From positions 1 through 64,000 of the forward strand of contig OENT01000070.1 of NCBI GenBank assembly GCA_900239685.1: 64,000 bases of DNA. The letters are read 5' to 3'. A program made the position numbers and the translations under genes. The notes under the pieces were generated by a model that saw nothing but the letters and a program-made list of their open reading frames with translations, searched no databases and was not told the origin of the DNA. The stretch is from Rotaria macrura. Its lineage: Eukaryota > Rotifera > Eurotatoria > Philodinida > Philodinidae. Below, piece by piece: positions 43,382-58,100 of the stretch (position 1 is its first letter; every line of letters begins with the position of its first letter).

Positions 43382-46300
43382 TGTTGATGCAGTATGCTAT
43401 CAAATAAACAACGTCAGAGCCCCAGTGACTATTGATCTCAAGCTCAGAGTGTATCTAGAGTGGTGATCGAACAGTTGTTTGCGTAGAATAATTTTATGTA
43501 CAGATGTTTTCAATTTCGAGTTGGCTGAAGAATACAATCGAGGAAAAATGAAGTTGCACTACTGCTACTCTGAAAGAATGGACGAATAATTGAAAAATAA
43601 TAACGTACGTGTTTAAAAACCTCAGTTCCGTCGAATAGTTCTCAAATTTCCATTCGTAGAACTGTTTGGTTTCTTATAATCTGCAAAAACTAGCAGCTAC
43701 CAGCTATTAGCTACTTCTAGATTAAGATAGTAAAACTGAAAGCGTCACACGTCTGTCAAATGTACAGCTGGTGCATACGAATAGATTAAAGTGGATCGAG
43801 ACAAAACATGTGTACGGGTAATTTTAATACTGTGGATAGAACTATAAACAGTTATATGAATACTTCTACGTAATTTCATGCTATGCTTGATCCTGCTCAA
43901 GGGTATCTGATATGGTTATAGATGTCGTCTTTATAGTTGCAATCACAATTCAGCCATCAATAATAGACCTGTCATACTTCCTTTGTCTATAACTTTCAGC
44001 TGAAATGAATATGATAAAGATATATATGAAGGAATAATTTCTTTGCAAATGGCAACTTTATACCTTTAATAGTAGTTTTGTAAATTGTGAAAGAAGACTT
44101 TCATCTTTAAGGCGGATGGACATGAACTCCATCTAAGTGAAGTTCGATCGACCAGTGCTCGATAATTTATTGGGAAGAGATATTTGTTGATGCAATCTAC
44201 CATAATCTGATAACTTTCCTTTCCATAATAGTGTTGGGGACAATCTTTGCTGCTCCCGATTAGATTCTTAAAAAACACGGCTTAAAACTTTGTACAACGA
44301 ATTTCTTTTACTTGCGAAGAACATTTTTTTTTGAGACAGAAAGAAACGAAAATTTGATGAATGTGACGACCACAATTCAAGTAAACAAAGGAACCGAAAA
44401 AGCGCAATTATAAATTTGAATAATGTCATTTTCTTGCGTTCTGATGGCTGATTAAGATAGGCATAACGTCATTGCTCGCTATTTTATCAAATCACAAATA
44501 TTGTTGATTTTTTATGAGGTTCGACTGTGTTGCTGGTTACAATGTAATGATTTAGACTGATAATCCGAAGTATCTACTCACAGAAATCGATATTTTATGT
44601 ACATGGTTCTCAATCTGAGTGTAGTTATAATTTAATATTTTCCAAACACATTTTTACTTTAGACATCTGAATGATTCATTGTTTTCCGTGAACATATAAA
44701 AAATAATTAATTCCCTGTGAAATTTATTTTACTATTAGCTTTCGGGTTTTCGATTTTAGACTGAAAACTCAATCGTTTTTGATAGATTGTTCAAATAATA
44801 TATGTGGGAGAAAAAAATCAAACAGATTTATTTATTTATACATATCATTTTTATAGCATTCTTTCTTCAAGAATTAATTGTTGAGAGAAAATTGTAAGAA
44901 AACAACACATCAGATCAAATACAATATAATGCGTGCCACAATATATCTTTGTCCGTTGTTTTAACTATAATCAATTTTATTACGATTGATTGAAATTGTG
45001 AGCAACAAGACTATTCTGTATTTCATTATGATATGAAAATCAATACATCTGAGCAAGTATACTCTATCGAACTACTGAACTATGCCATTAGTTGTCAAAT
45101 AGAATATGAAGTTGAGTTTCAATGAAAAAGAGTAGCCTATGAATAGTCATGACTAGTCGTATAATAAAGCAAAAACGAATTCACCTTAATCTTGATTTGT
45201 TTCTATTCACACATGTATATCAATTGAAATAATGGCAGTATTAAAAATATACTAAAATGCCTTTTATAGGATTTATTGTAACAGATTTAACACTTTATTA
45301 AATTTTTAGATATAAAAGAAAAGAAGTATTTCTTGACACTTGTAATAGAATGAGATAGTATTTGACTTCGGAAAAATAACGGAATTTGCAAAGCTATTGA
45401 TGTTCAATACTTATATGTTGGACGATTTTTGAAAATGTTTGGTAGTAATCAATAGTTTACTACCGAAATCACAACCCACGTTTGGTGTAACTAAAATAGA
45501 TGACAGAGCTATCGATGGATTTTAAGAAAAGCAATATCATCATTTGTCAACTTAGCAAAAATCGGATGTTTTTCAATGTCACCAATCTATAACATTACTG
45601 TAACATCACTATCTAGTAGCATCCAGTTCAGAAACATAGACACCCATAACTGTTACACAAGCCACTTTTCAAACATTTTGATCAATTATGTTCTGTTAAA
45701 AGGTTGAGAAATCTAATGAATCATTCATATTTGAACATCTTCCATTTTAAAACGCTTTGTTGAATCAGACTAACCTGGCCTATAATCAAGCGATCTGTGT
45801 CTTCAGTAAACAACATCAAGATAGCAACATTGCTCGATGAATCGTTTTTTCCAATAGTATTCCAAGTTTGTTCTACTGGTCATCTGTGACAATGGTAGAT
45901 TTGGATTCGTACATTATGTTTGTAACCTTCAAATTTCTATGCCAACCGAACTTCATTCATAACTATGAATACTATATGTTATGACCGAGAAAATTTTATG
46001 TTGAATAGCAGCAATGAATATATGTTTTGGTAGAAAATACATCGTCAGTTTTCATGCAAAAATTATAAAAAACATTCATTTTACACACATAAAACCGTAG
46101 GTGAATCAACCCTCTTCTGTATCGTATGGAAGTACCATTGATAAAATGCTGAAGAACGTTGGCAAAATATAAGCTGAAGGATTTTTCTAACAGAGTATTT
46201 GGTGGCATGTCGGTCGCATGATGAACAATTTAACATAGGCAGAAGAATTCTTTGGTATGCATAGAAATCAAGAAAGTCTCCTACATGCGCTTAGACATTG

Positions 46301-46649
46301 ATTGGAATTCATGTAACATACGTGGCAAAAAATAAGTACACATTGACATCATGATTCAACGAATTCAAAACCCCATTCGCAAGAGCTAAGTGCAATGAAA
46401 TAAATGAATATATGTATATATTTTTATCATGACATTGAATTTTCATTCCAATAAAACTCATAATCAGGATGAATTTTATTTTCCTATTATACTAACTAGA
46501 CATTTCTTTTCAACTCAGCATGTTGATGTTGATGGGGAAGAAAGAAACAATACAAAGTAAGGACAACAGCAAGCAGTCTCTCCGTTGAATATAGTTAGAC
46601 AGAAAACACAAACACTACATAGTAAAATAAGGATATAATGGAAAAGTGT
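43382..46649. other. Intergenic, no gene seen
   Basis: About 3.3 kb between two minus-strand genes. Small ORFs near 44066-44278 and 45996-46208 (both minus) show no domain. TTTATT at 46475-46480 (AATAAA on minus) may be the NNT polyadenylation signal, about 170 nt after its stop. No transposon ends were recognised. Confidence 0.45.
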
Positions 46650-49600
46650 CTAATGTTTCTTGGATGTTTCTGAACCAGTACTTGCTCCTTCTTCTTCATA
46701 ATCAGTTTTGAGTTTTGCTAATAACTTATCGCATGTTTTCTTGGCATCCCCAAGTAACATCGATGTGTTTGGTTTAAAGAAAATAGGATTATCGACGGCT
46801 AGGAAAAAAATAAATAAAACAATTAAAGAAAATCTAAAATTTTATCACAACAATGCTATTTACCAGCATAACCAACACCGAGTGATCGTTTCATTACAAC
46901 AATCTGAAAATAACAAAGAAATATGTATGTTAGGAAAGAAGAAACAAATGAATTCAATAAATTATACTTGTTTCGAAAGCCAAACTCGAAGTACGGGCAT
47001 GCCAGCAATAATACTATTTGGATCTTCTTCAGCAGCTGAATTGACCGTATCATTGGCACCAATGACAAGAACCAGGTCGGTACTGGGAAATTCATGATTA
47101 ATTTCTTCCATTTCATGTACTATATCATAGCTAACACCAGCTTCAGCTAATAAAACATTTAATTGACCAGGCATACGACCAGCAACCGGATGTATAGCAA
47201 AACGTACTGTTTTACCATGTTTTCGTAATATATCAACCATTTCGGCAATAGGATATTGAGCCTAGATATAAACGAAATATTTTTAATCTTCATTATTCTC
47301 ATCTATCCCAATACAATATAATTACTTTAGCGACACATAGACCGTAACCTGGTGTGATAATGATTGATGATGCTTCTTTAATGAGATCAACTGTTTGATC
47401 AATATTCACTTCAGTGTGTGTACCAGTTATCGTCATTGCTTGTCCGGTACCAGTTGAATCAGTACTAAACAAAAGCAAATGATCATACCTCAATGAGAGC
47501 ATTCAGAAGTGATCGAGTTTTAGAGAATGTCGTTGGATTTCACTTGTGACAATGACTTTTTCTTGGCCTTTGTGTTTTTCATATGATAAGTCTAGGTTTA
47601 TTTCTTATGTATATTCCGATAAAAATCTTGCCTAGAAATTTCTCTTCAAAGAAATGAACAACAATAAGAAACTAGAGTTAGTCATGTGACACACAAGAAC
47701 GTATTAGAAGGCATTTCATACAGATGAGGGTTAGAACGAAATCAGAATTACAATATTCTATTCACAGAATTTTTGTTTTAACAACTACGGAAAAGATAAA
47801 ATGTTTTTATAGGCACATCTAGATAAAACAGTAAATGACAGTCGTTTTTTCTCCTATAATAAATGAGATATGTTTGCTAAATTATATCTCATTGATAGTT
47901 AATTGAAAGAGTTAACATAATTATTCATATATTCGCGCTAATTCAAATTTTTCAGAAAATCAATCCTAATCCAAGATCAACATCATATTCTAGATGGATA
48001 CGGTCCTCGTGTCGACCGAGATCATCTCTGAAATAGTTTAAAGACAAAATCATTTACCCGTAACCACCAAGAATAACATTAGGCAATGAGCGATTCATTG
48101 CTTTACACATGATATACGAAAGAATTGCACCACTGCTACCAATGAGTGCACCGACGATTGTCATCAATGAATTATTCAGCATAAAACCTCTATATAAAGA
48201 AACGTTAATGATTAACATCTTCTAAAAAAGAAGAAAAAGAAAACTTGTATTCTATCAACATACTCAGCACATAATGCCCAGCCTGAATATGAATTGAGCA
48301 CAGTAATAACAACGGGCATATCAGCCCCACCAATGGCAACTGTTAATGTTAAACCCATTGTCATCGATAAAGCGGAAGTTATTCCAAGCATCGAAATACC
48401 AACAAGCGGATCTGCACTCATCATATAATAGCCTAATGCAGCGACATTAGCTAGTGCTAAGCCACTATTTAATGCATGACGGGCTGGCAACATGATGGGT
48501 GAGCCAGACATAAGACCTTGTAATTTTGCATAAGCAATGATCGAACCAGAAAATGTTATTCCACCAATAAATGTTCCCAAAAATAGAGCTGTTTTAATAA
48601 CTGCAGCTGCTGGATCGTGAATAAAATGTTCACATTCTGTAATGTAATGTGAAATACATGTAAGTACAGCAGCCATACCAACAAGAGAGTGAAAAGCAGC
48701 TACTAATTGAGGAAGATCAGTAATTGCAATATGACGTGCAACAAGTACACCGAGTAAACCACCCGTACCCATGGTTGTACCGATTTGTGTTATTAATGGC
48801 ATATCCAAATGGATGGCACCAAGTGTAGCAGCCAAACCTAGACAAATATCAAGCCATTGTTTATGGTGAACAAGAAGAAAAAACAGTTTTCTTTTCAGTT
48901 TTTACTTACCTAATGAAACACCAATCATGCCAAGAGAGTTACCAAGACGAGCTGTTTTTTGATTACTTAAACCACCAAGAGCACCAACACAACAAAGTGA
49001 TGCTGCTAAGTATGCTAAGTGATTTATATCATGATATCCTTGTTGATTAGCCCAAGCATAAAGACCGACTGAAGTAGCACCCGGTATTAAATATAAATAG
49101 TTAAATTCAGGTGGATCAGCTAATTAAAAACAAGGAAAGAAACATTATTAGTGGAATTCTTGTACGATTAAAAAATGTGAAACACGATGAATCTCTTTTA
49201 GTTTACTAAAAAAAAGAACATACTAGCTTATGATGTAGTTATTTGTTACTACATCTTAGAGAAATCTGATAAGAAATTAAGTAATTTGTATATGACGGTG
49301 AATAAATTATTATTGTTACTTTTTCGATCATCTATCTATTAAATCTATCCGGTTGACGAAAAGTTCTAATATGAAACAATTAACTGCACCATTTATTTTT
49401 CTATTGAGTGTAGAAATCAACTCAGTCAGTTCTGAACTCCCGTCAAATGGATTTTATTCGTCTAAAAAATTATACATCCAATGCCAGAGACTGAGCGGAT
49501 CAAAGAATGGTACTAATGAATTTTCGATCAGGTAAGTTTCTATCTATTTGGTTCCAATCGTGTTTCACGAGAAGCAAAAAAGAACTTCAATGTTTAATTA

Positions 49601-52600
49601 TTATTTCATATTCAATATACTTGGTCGTTTGAACATATTTAACATTCTTTGTGTAATAACAAAACCACCTCCAATGTTAATACTTGATATGAATGCAGCA
49701 GCAGTAGCCAAACCTAAAAGTAACAATCAATCGAATAGAATGTTCAACAAGAAAATCTATTTACCTTGTGGTACCGTTTGTGGATAGTATCCACCGCCCA
49801 TTAATAGTAAACCACCAACAGCAGTAATACCACTGATAGCATTTGTAACACTCATCAATGGACTATGTAAAGCTGGTTGTACACCCCAAACTGTATGATA
49901 ACCCACAACGCCTGATAGAGCAAATGTTGTAATCATATTTGCAAATTGTGGATTTGGTGAAATAATGCCTAGACCAAGAAGACCACCGATGCCAGTTGTA
50001 TAAATTAAAGAATCTTTCAAATATTTGGCAAAATAATTTGGTGGTAAAGCTTGAATAGCAGCTTTTTGAGCAGCTTTGTCGTCTTTTTTCGGTGTTGTTG
50101 ATTGTGGAGTTGCAACGACTGGTGGTGGTGGTGGTGGCCACATTAATTCGCCTTCACGTAAAATAATTGAACCACGTACAACCTCATCATTTAGGTCAAT
50201 ATAATATTGATCTTGACTACCAATCGATAAAAGAAATTTCGATATATTATTGGCGTATAAGCTCGAAGATTGACTAGCTAAACGCGATGGGAGATCTGAA
50301 TAGCCAATATGTGTAACATTTTTGTAAACGTATTTTTCTCCTGGTCGTGTCGTTTCAATATTACCACCAGCTTCAGCTGCTAAATCAACAACAACTGAAC
50401 CTGGCTTCATACTTTCAATCATTTCCTTAAGAGAAAAAATAAAATATGAAATCATCTCGCATGTTCTTTTCAAATAACTCACTTTTGTAATTAAAGTCGG
50501 AGCCTTTTTGCCTAAAAAAACAATTGAATAGAATAAATTTCATCATGATATAGAATTCAATACCTGGAATTAAAGCTGTTGTTATGATAATGTCCACTTC
50601 TTTGGCTTGTTTAGCAAATAGAGCCATTTCAGCTGCAATGAATTCTGGTGACATTTCCTAAAGTATTCAATGAAATCGAGCTTATTTTAGGAGCAAGAAA
50701 TAAAATAAAACCATACTTTAGCATAACCACCCGTTCCTTCACCACTTTCACTTCCCTAATAATAAATACAAATGACTTTTTCTTATATTTACATAGACGA
50801 ACAAAAATAAAGCGAACGAAAATCTTTACCTTAAAATTAAGTTCCAAAAATTCGGCACCCATCGATTGTACTTGCTCTTTTACCGCTGGACGCGTATCAA
50901 ATGCTCTTACCACTGCACCCTAATTAATTAAAAGAAATATTCGTAAAACTTACTCTGTCATATTAAATATACATAAATTTAGTCATTTTTTCCTATACAA
51001 TAGAAGTCGGAGAACAGGATTCTGTCTTTCAGAAAGTAATAGCAATCTATTCTATCTTAAAGAAAGTAACATAGCTACACAGACTACCGCTCGAATTAGA
51101 TAATCGATTTTATTTCAATGTTTTGGCATACTTTAGCGTTTCGTTTACAATGTTTTCTATTGAAAAATAGACGAGTTCTGTTCTGGATTTAAAAGAATGC
51201 TTATTCATGAATATTCTTGAAAAATTGGTCTCATGTACCTCGTTGCATTAATCAACAACCATTTGAATATAGACAGATAATGATGATGGTGCACATAAGG
51301 AAAACTGCCTTAACATAGTAGTGAGTTCTATTTTATTAACCGGAAAAATAACTTAGTCCTCATGTGACAGAGTCCTATTTGTATGATATTCATGTATCTT
51401 CTTTCATCGAATGTTCATCGAATGGAAAAGTTGACATGAATCTCAAATTTATCATGAAGCCATCGCTTATCTACGAAGCCATGTTTAGATTAAAATAGTG
51501 CTGTACTTATGACCACCAATGGTTGTTCTCAATATTATATTTCGAACTGGTTTCATAACAATTAAAAAATTCTTCATTACAAGAACAATAAAGGGTTCAT
51601 AAAAACTTGTTTCAAGCTCATGGAACGAACTGTACTAGAAATTTTGAACTAGAGATCTATTTCTAACATGACAAGACCTGACATAATTTTAAAAATTCAA
51701 ATAGTATTCATGAAATACCAATGAGTTATACTTGTCAAGTCTAACAATCTTACATACAATTTCACTTGACATGTACTCTGATATTCAATTTCAATAAAAA
51801 TTTCTCCATTCTGCATTCCAAACGCATCTACAAGCCGCAAAATTGCTTTTTTCTTGAATATTGACTATTCATGAACTGAAAAAACCTTTTTGGTTTCCGG
51901 CATTTAGAAATCTTCGATTTCAAAATTTTCATAGCAATCTCTAGTACCTACTAAGTAGTGACACTTAAACTTATTAGTGTGAAATCAACAGAAATCTACT
52001 TTCCGTTATCATCAATGCTCTCGATCAGAACTGTTCTACAAATCGAATTCTCTGTAGTTCTATGTTGTTAAGCGAATAAAAGCATAACTACAATATTTTT
52101 AAAAAATGTAGTCCAAATCAAAGTTTTACAGAGAAATTTGAGACTTGGAAGATAAATGAGAAGGTATGTGCAAGACTATGCAGTAAAGAGAAAGAAAGAG
52201 TTATAAGGAAAAAATGTAGCCACAACTGAAATTTCAACTATTGCAAAATGTTCAGCATTCTGTTTCAATAATACATACATATTAATTTCTATTAGAAGTA
52301 TAAGAATTAGCTATTTTACAGTATTAAAACAAAATCTTTTGAAATGATGCATCTATAAATACCATGTTTCGAGCTGTTCCAATTGCACTAAGGCCAGCAA
52401 CACCACCACCGATAACTAATATTTTTGCTGGAGCAGTTTTTCCAGCAGCAGTGATTTGACCTAAATTGACGAACATGAAACGATTCATGAAGAAAACAAT
52501 GAACATTAAATTGATTCATTTTCATACCCGTAAAAAATCTCCCAAAACTATTAGCTGCTTCGATAACAGCTTTGTATCCAGCAATGTTTGCCATTGAACT

Positions 52601-53148
52601 CAGTGCATCGAATACCTATCGATCGAAAATAGAATAAAAGTAAATTAAATATTCGTTTCAACAACAAAAGAAGCATATACTTGTGCTCGAGAAATACGTG
52701 GAACACAATCTAAAGAAATGTATTTTCAAATTTAGTGAAAATATATTTGATGATGGCTTGTTTTTACCCATAGCAAAGATAGTTGCATGTTTCTTAGCAA
52801 GTTGATCAAGTAAAGCTTTATTTTGTGCTGGATATATGAATGAAATCAGTGTTGATTTATCTTGAAATACGCTAATATCCTTTTTTTTAAAGAGACAAAG
52901 CAAACGTTTGTATTGAAATGAACAAGTATTATTCTGTTTTTGTAACAAACTTCTGCATTTGGTTGTCGAACTTTAAGAATGATGTTTGATGCAAACGCAG
53001 CATTTCGTGAAACAATTTTTGCTCCAGCATTTTGATAATCTTCATTGTGAAACGATGCACCCATACCTGCATTTTCTTCAACATTCAATGTAAAACCTAT
53101 GAATGACGTTTAAAAATATTTCATTTGAAATGTATATAGAGCAACATT

Positions 53149-53189
<41 letters not shown>

Positions 53190-53479
53190 TTATCTTTACC
53201 TTTTTTCACAAGCGCAGATACAACAGCTGGTGTAAGAGCAACACGTTTTTCATTTTGAACAGTTTCCTTTGGTACACCGATGGAAAGAGATTTGTATGGT
53301 GTACCTACTAATGGTTTTTTATTAGCAACAGCTGAATCGACAGCTACTTTTTGACCAGCTTGTTGAACTACTTCAGTAGTTGACTTCGCAGCTGATGAAG
53401 CTGTACGACATATCCATGATATGTTATTAAAACGTTTGGTTTTGTAGAGGATTTGTTGAGCACGTACCACAGTAATCAT
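46650..53479 (-). CDS. NNT: Mitochondrial NAD(P) transhydrogenase
   Basis: Inner-membrane proton-pumping transhydrogenase that transfers hydride from NADH to NADP+ and supplies matrix NADPH. Nineteen exons on the minus strand join in phase: 53200-53479, 52951-53096, 52768-52879, 52681-52709, 52528-52615, 52363-52460, 50830-50919, 50717-50755, 50564-50657, 50483-50511, 49765-50425, 49621-49713, 48910-49119, 48264-48837, 48058-48189, 47326-47464, 46968-47261, 46864-46903, 46650-46798. They total 3297 nt, or 1098 aa (human 1086). The N-terminus [17 protein letters not shown] is a plausible matrix presequence. Domain I has [20 protein letters not shown], the Rossmann VIGGGVAGL and [11 protein letters not shown]. 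The membrane domain includes [20 protein letters not shown] and [20 protein letters not shown]. Domain III has [31 protein letters not shown] and [18 protein letters not shown]. Four exons are only 29-40 nt. Everything expected is present; it looks functional. Confidence 0.96.
50920..52362 (-). other. NNT: Long NNT intron 6
   Basis: A 1443-bp intron between the Rossmann exon and the next exon of NNT. No exon, TIR or gene is recognised inside. Most other NNT introns are about 50-100 bp; only the intron at 47465-48057 (593 bp) and a few of 200-500 bp are longer. Confidence 0.75.
53151..53186. repeat. TA microsatellite in NNT intron 1
   Basis: About 36 bp of alternating TA inside the 103-bp first coding intron of NNT. 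A length-variable tract here is close to the donor at 53198-53199. Confidence 0.8.
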
Positions 53480-55162
53480 TTTATTCTCTAAATGAAAAAG
53501 TAATTGTAATACAAATCGAATATCTGTATTCCTATGAATCATCGTGACTTCGGTTTTTGTTTCTTGGAATACAAATATAAATGGAAAATAACTATTTGAC
53601 AGTTGATCTCTTATAGGATAGTTTTTCAAATAATAACGAGACGAAAATGTTAATTTATTCATTCGTTGTGAATAGTGATATTGAAGTCTCTAATAGATCA
53701 AGAATTCTATATGTTAGGAACTTTTCAATTAGAAATTCTATAAATACAACTGAGTTCTCTGGCTTGAAAATATTTTTTTTTAGAACTGAGCATCTCATTT
53801 GTGACCAGTGAGTTCGTCGAACTATCTCTGAATTTTATTTTCTGAAAGATAAAATAAACATAAGCGAATCAATGTTAGTGAATTATTTCATCTGTGCATC
53901 GATAAATAATTAGTGACAGTAAATTGAAACATTCTCATATCTCGAAAAATCAATTGTTCAACAATTTTGAATCAAGATTTTTTCAGATATGAAGTTTCGA
54001 AAGATGAATGCTATACATGCATGTGTATTCAACATCGGATAAGGTCTATTGTTTGAAAGTCTAATATATTGAAGAGATTTCGATCAAAAATATTTTAGTT
54101 TAAGCCTGGTTGCATTCAAAATTGAAGGTTTTAGTAGACTATTCTTGATTCAAACAAAGAGAAAGTCTTTTGAAAAAAGATACTTACCAACATTCAAAAG
54201 TATTTGAATTTATCTGAGACTAAGACGAGTCATTGAATACCTAGTATGAAGGCAGAGACAACTAATCTCGTCAATGAAAGTATATATGGATGTATCTAGT
54301 CGAATTTTTCATGAAAAATATCACTACGTTTTTTCGGATTATATTCTCTTGTTATTTCATTTTAAACGATTTACAGCGAGTTTAATCTTAGATCGACGTA
54401 TCGCACATACGATGACATCGCGTTGAATAACTTCCTCATTTAATCTATGAAATATTTTCGATTTCAACTCATTGTTGGACATCTTCTATTAATTATCATC
54501 GAATACCTAGGTAGCATTCGCGAACTTCAAAACACATGAAGATAATTGTAATACTCCTACTCTTAATCAAAATAATTTGAATACCTTGATCAATAGATTC
54601 ATTGCAATTTGGTTATCTGAAATATTCATATCGTTCCATCTACATACCTTTTAACAACGATGATTGGTACTTTACATTCTCAACAAATCAAACAATAGAT
54701 AGAAATCTGAAAAAAAAAAGAAAGAAAACATAGTATCCATAGTTTTACTTGACAATGAGACTTTTGTTTTCTTGTCAAAATAACAATAAGATGTTTGCTT
54801 GTCCAAAATTTAAACTGCAATAGATATGTATAAATGCCAACCTGTAGGAGAAGGCTTACTTTCTCAATGATGAAAATAAAAAACCGAGAAGAACAAGAAG
54901 TACATGAACAACATGAATACGAGAAAAAAAAGAAGATCAAACAGAACAAACGTGTTTTATGTGTCACGCGTTTGTCTTTCACCGTTTGTCACTCGAAATA
55001 GTGAGTGAGGAAAGTTTTTTTTTCGTATATTTCAAACACAAATATTCTTTTATATATGTGTATATAGATGAGTAGTTTTTCTTTTCGTTTGATAAATAAA
55101 AAGAAACAAGAAATCAAAAGAAAAAAAACTTAAATTAAAAAAAGAGTAATCAACATATTATA
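53480..55162. other. 5' flank of NNT / 3' flank of the hnRNP gene
   Basis: About 1.7 kb without coding features. On the minus strand an acceptor-like TTTTCATTTAG lies about 10 bp before the NNT start codon, pointing to a 5'-UTR intron or trans-splicing. The segment 54680-54982 has a chance ORF with Phe/Ser/Cys runs. Confidence 0.5.
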
Positions 55163-58100
55163 TTACTGACTACTGTGTGATGATTGTTGACGATTATTGC
55201 GGGTAGGAAAATAACGAAGAGTATTTGAAATATTATTATTGTTATTTGACGTTCGAATATGAGAAAAAACATCATCAATAAGAGCACCATTTTGATTGAT
55301 TAAAGAAGAAGAAGATATGATTGGATTATTTAGAATATGATATTGTAAATTTGAATAATAATAATAAGCAGATGCTGCAGCTTGCATTTCAAGTGCATAT
55401 TCGTTTTGTTGAGCTTGACTTTGTCGTTGATCTTTTGGTATAGCTTTTTTAACATCAACATGGTAGTCACCTATTTTATGTGGTCGGGCAAGCATTATTT
55501 TATCAACAGGATCGTAGTCTAAATTATAAAATAGTTAAGATTAGTGCTGTATCAATGCATTGATTATTTCTAAGACGTTTTTTCCCTGACAATGACATAA
55601 AACTTTGTATATAAAGATAATTTATAAAACTACATGCTCATCTTTGACATAGCCTTCAGGAAATTTGACAAAAGCTAGAATCGATTCGTACGTTCACACT
55701 ATTGTATTTCAATAATCTCTTCCAGAAGAATGCTACTGTATTGATTCAAACACTGACAGAAGTCATGTGCTATTTTTGGTCTTAATATGTAATGTTCTGA
55801 ATGAATTGTTTCAAATAAAATATGATACTTTGCTAGAAATTGTCTGCATAATCAACTCTCCGGTTTCACCGTTCGATCGATTACATTAATAACGAAACAT
55901 GTTGTGTATCAGGAAGTGAACCTATTGCTATTCATATCTCGAGATCGAAAGTAGCAGGAAACCCATCATTTTCATAAGAATAGCTCAAATATAAATCGAA
56001 TTCAAATTTGAAATTCAATATTCATGATGATGACACACAGCCAACTATGACATTCTATAGGATATATTTTGAGAATATAAGGCATCGCCTCGATTTCGAG
56101 TCGAGTCATGATACACAGAATGTCTTATAAGTAAATATATCTCATCTACGTGAAAAACAAAATCTATCGAGCTTTCTTCAGATATATTTAGCCAGAAGAC
56201 AAATAAACAATTAGAAAAAGCATACGCTCTATCATTTTATAGAATCGTAAACCTCGACTTGCACGATATCCTTGATACACGTACGAATCTTCATGATATA
56301 TTATAACTGATTTGAACGGAAATCAATCATTTTTAAATGAAAAATACATCGATAGAATTGGTCACATTTTGAAAAAATAAACAAATTCATAAATTTCGTA
56401 CATACCATCAAATTCAATAAATGCAAATCCACGTGTTTTTCCATCTTTATCATGCATGAGAAGACAATCATTAATATTTCCATATGTTTCAAAATATTGT
56501 CTTAATTTATCTTCATCAAGGCCATCACGAATACCTCCAATAAAAATTTTCTTCACAGTTAAATGAATATCATCGTTTTTTGCTTCTTCACGTGGCACTA
56601 AGAGAAATAATAATAATAATATCAAACTTATCGAGCAAAAATAAATATTCTCACTGGCTCGTTTTGGATCTACTTGACGACCATCAAGTATATGTGGTCT
56701 TTCTTTCATAAAATCATCAACTATTTTCGTATCAGCAAACGTGACGAAACCAAAACACTTCGATTGACCGTTTTGATCTTTCATTACTAGACAATCCGTT
56801 ATTTCGCCGAACTTCCTGGCATAATCTTTTAATGTTTCATCAGTAGTTCTACGGTGATAAACGAAAAAAGAAAACAACATTTCCATTGTAAGCTGTTAGC
56901 ATACTGATTTTTATATTTACTTAAAAGACAAACCACCAATAAATAATTTTCGGTGTTGCTCATCACTTATTGAACTAGTAGTTAAATTTTTTTCAAAATA
57001 TTATTATATATAATTATAAATATATATGTATTTATTTATTTATTTTACCATGATGGAGATATTGAGTCGTTTGTTAATTTCTTTCGGTTTCCATAATTAT
57101 ATTGAACATTATTATTTGTGCGCATTGTCGATGACGGATAATATCTATTGATCGATAGATCTGGTTGAAAATATAATGTTGCTGGAGGTAAACAATCTGG
57201 TTGTGCACATGAATTCGTTGTATTCATCAATGGTATTGGTTTAGATATATAATTCGTTGGATGAAAATAAGTATATGATAGTGTAGATAATGCTGGATTA
57301 TTCATCATTAGATGCGGTTGATAATATAAATCAGAATTGATATTATTAATAGTAGTGGGCATTGAATTATAGGTACGTGATATGTGTTCACGTGGTATTG
57401 CTTTTCGTATATCGAGTTCTTTCTCTTTGATAATATGAGGTTTTTCGAGAATGCAACAATCGACGCCATCATAGTCATCGAAAGTTATGAATGCAAATCC
57501 ACGTAGCTTTTCTAGTAAATAAATAAAAAGTATTAGAAACATGTTTTATTCGATGAATGTCAATAACACGTATAAAATATGAAGTTTAAAATCTATCGGT
57601 CGAATTTTTAAATTTCTAAGATTTGCATAGGCATTATATCATACTCAACAGTGATCTCCTATGCAGGATCAATGAAATGTAAATTTCCATTTTAAATATA
57701 TAACATTGAAAAACAATAAAAATATTTACTGAAGTCTATAGAAGAAACAATGTCAAAATATACTGTATTTTAGCAACTATTTTCTATAAACACGATAAAA
57801 ACAAATGACTATCATGTTTTCTAAATATTTATTGTCTATTCTAACCATAAACAATGGTGATGCCTGTGTGAGTATCAATATGAAGTATGCACCTCCATCT
57901 ACAGAGTACGCAGTCATTTTTCTGCTTTCTACACTACGCCGTGATATTTACCACTGTGGCTTATATGTTGTACGACCATAGTAAATGCCATAACTGGCTA
58001 TCTCCTTTAGAGTTCTGTCAATTGACAAAAAAGATGTCAGCAACTGCGAGTCTTGATGCATCCTTGTTAGCGAGCACAAGCTATAATGAATCGTATCTCA

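Noticed and set aside
55163-56974. Second RRM pair as an independent hnRNP gene
   Set aside because: No Met is available in frame before its first RRM exon and the frame joins exactly to the upstream unit; kept as part of one gene, with the alternative noted.
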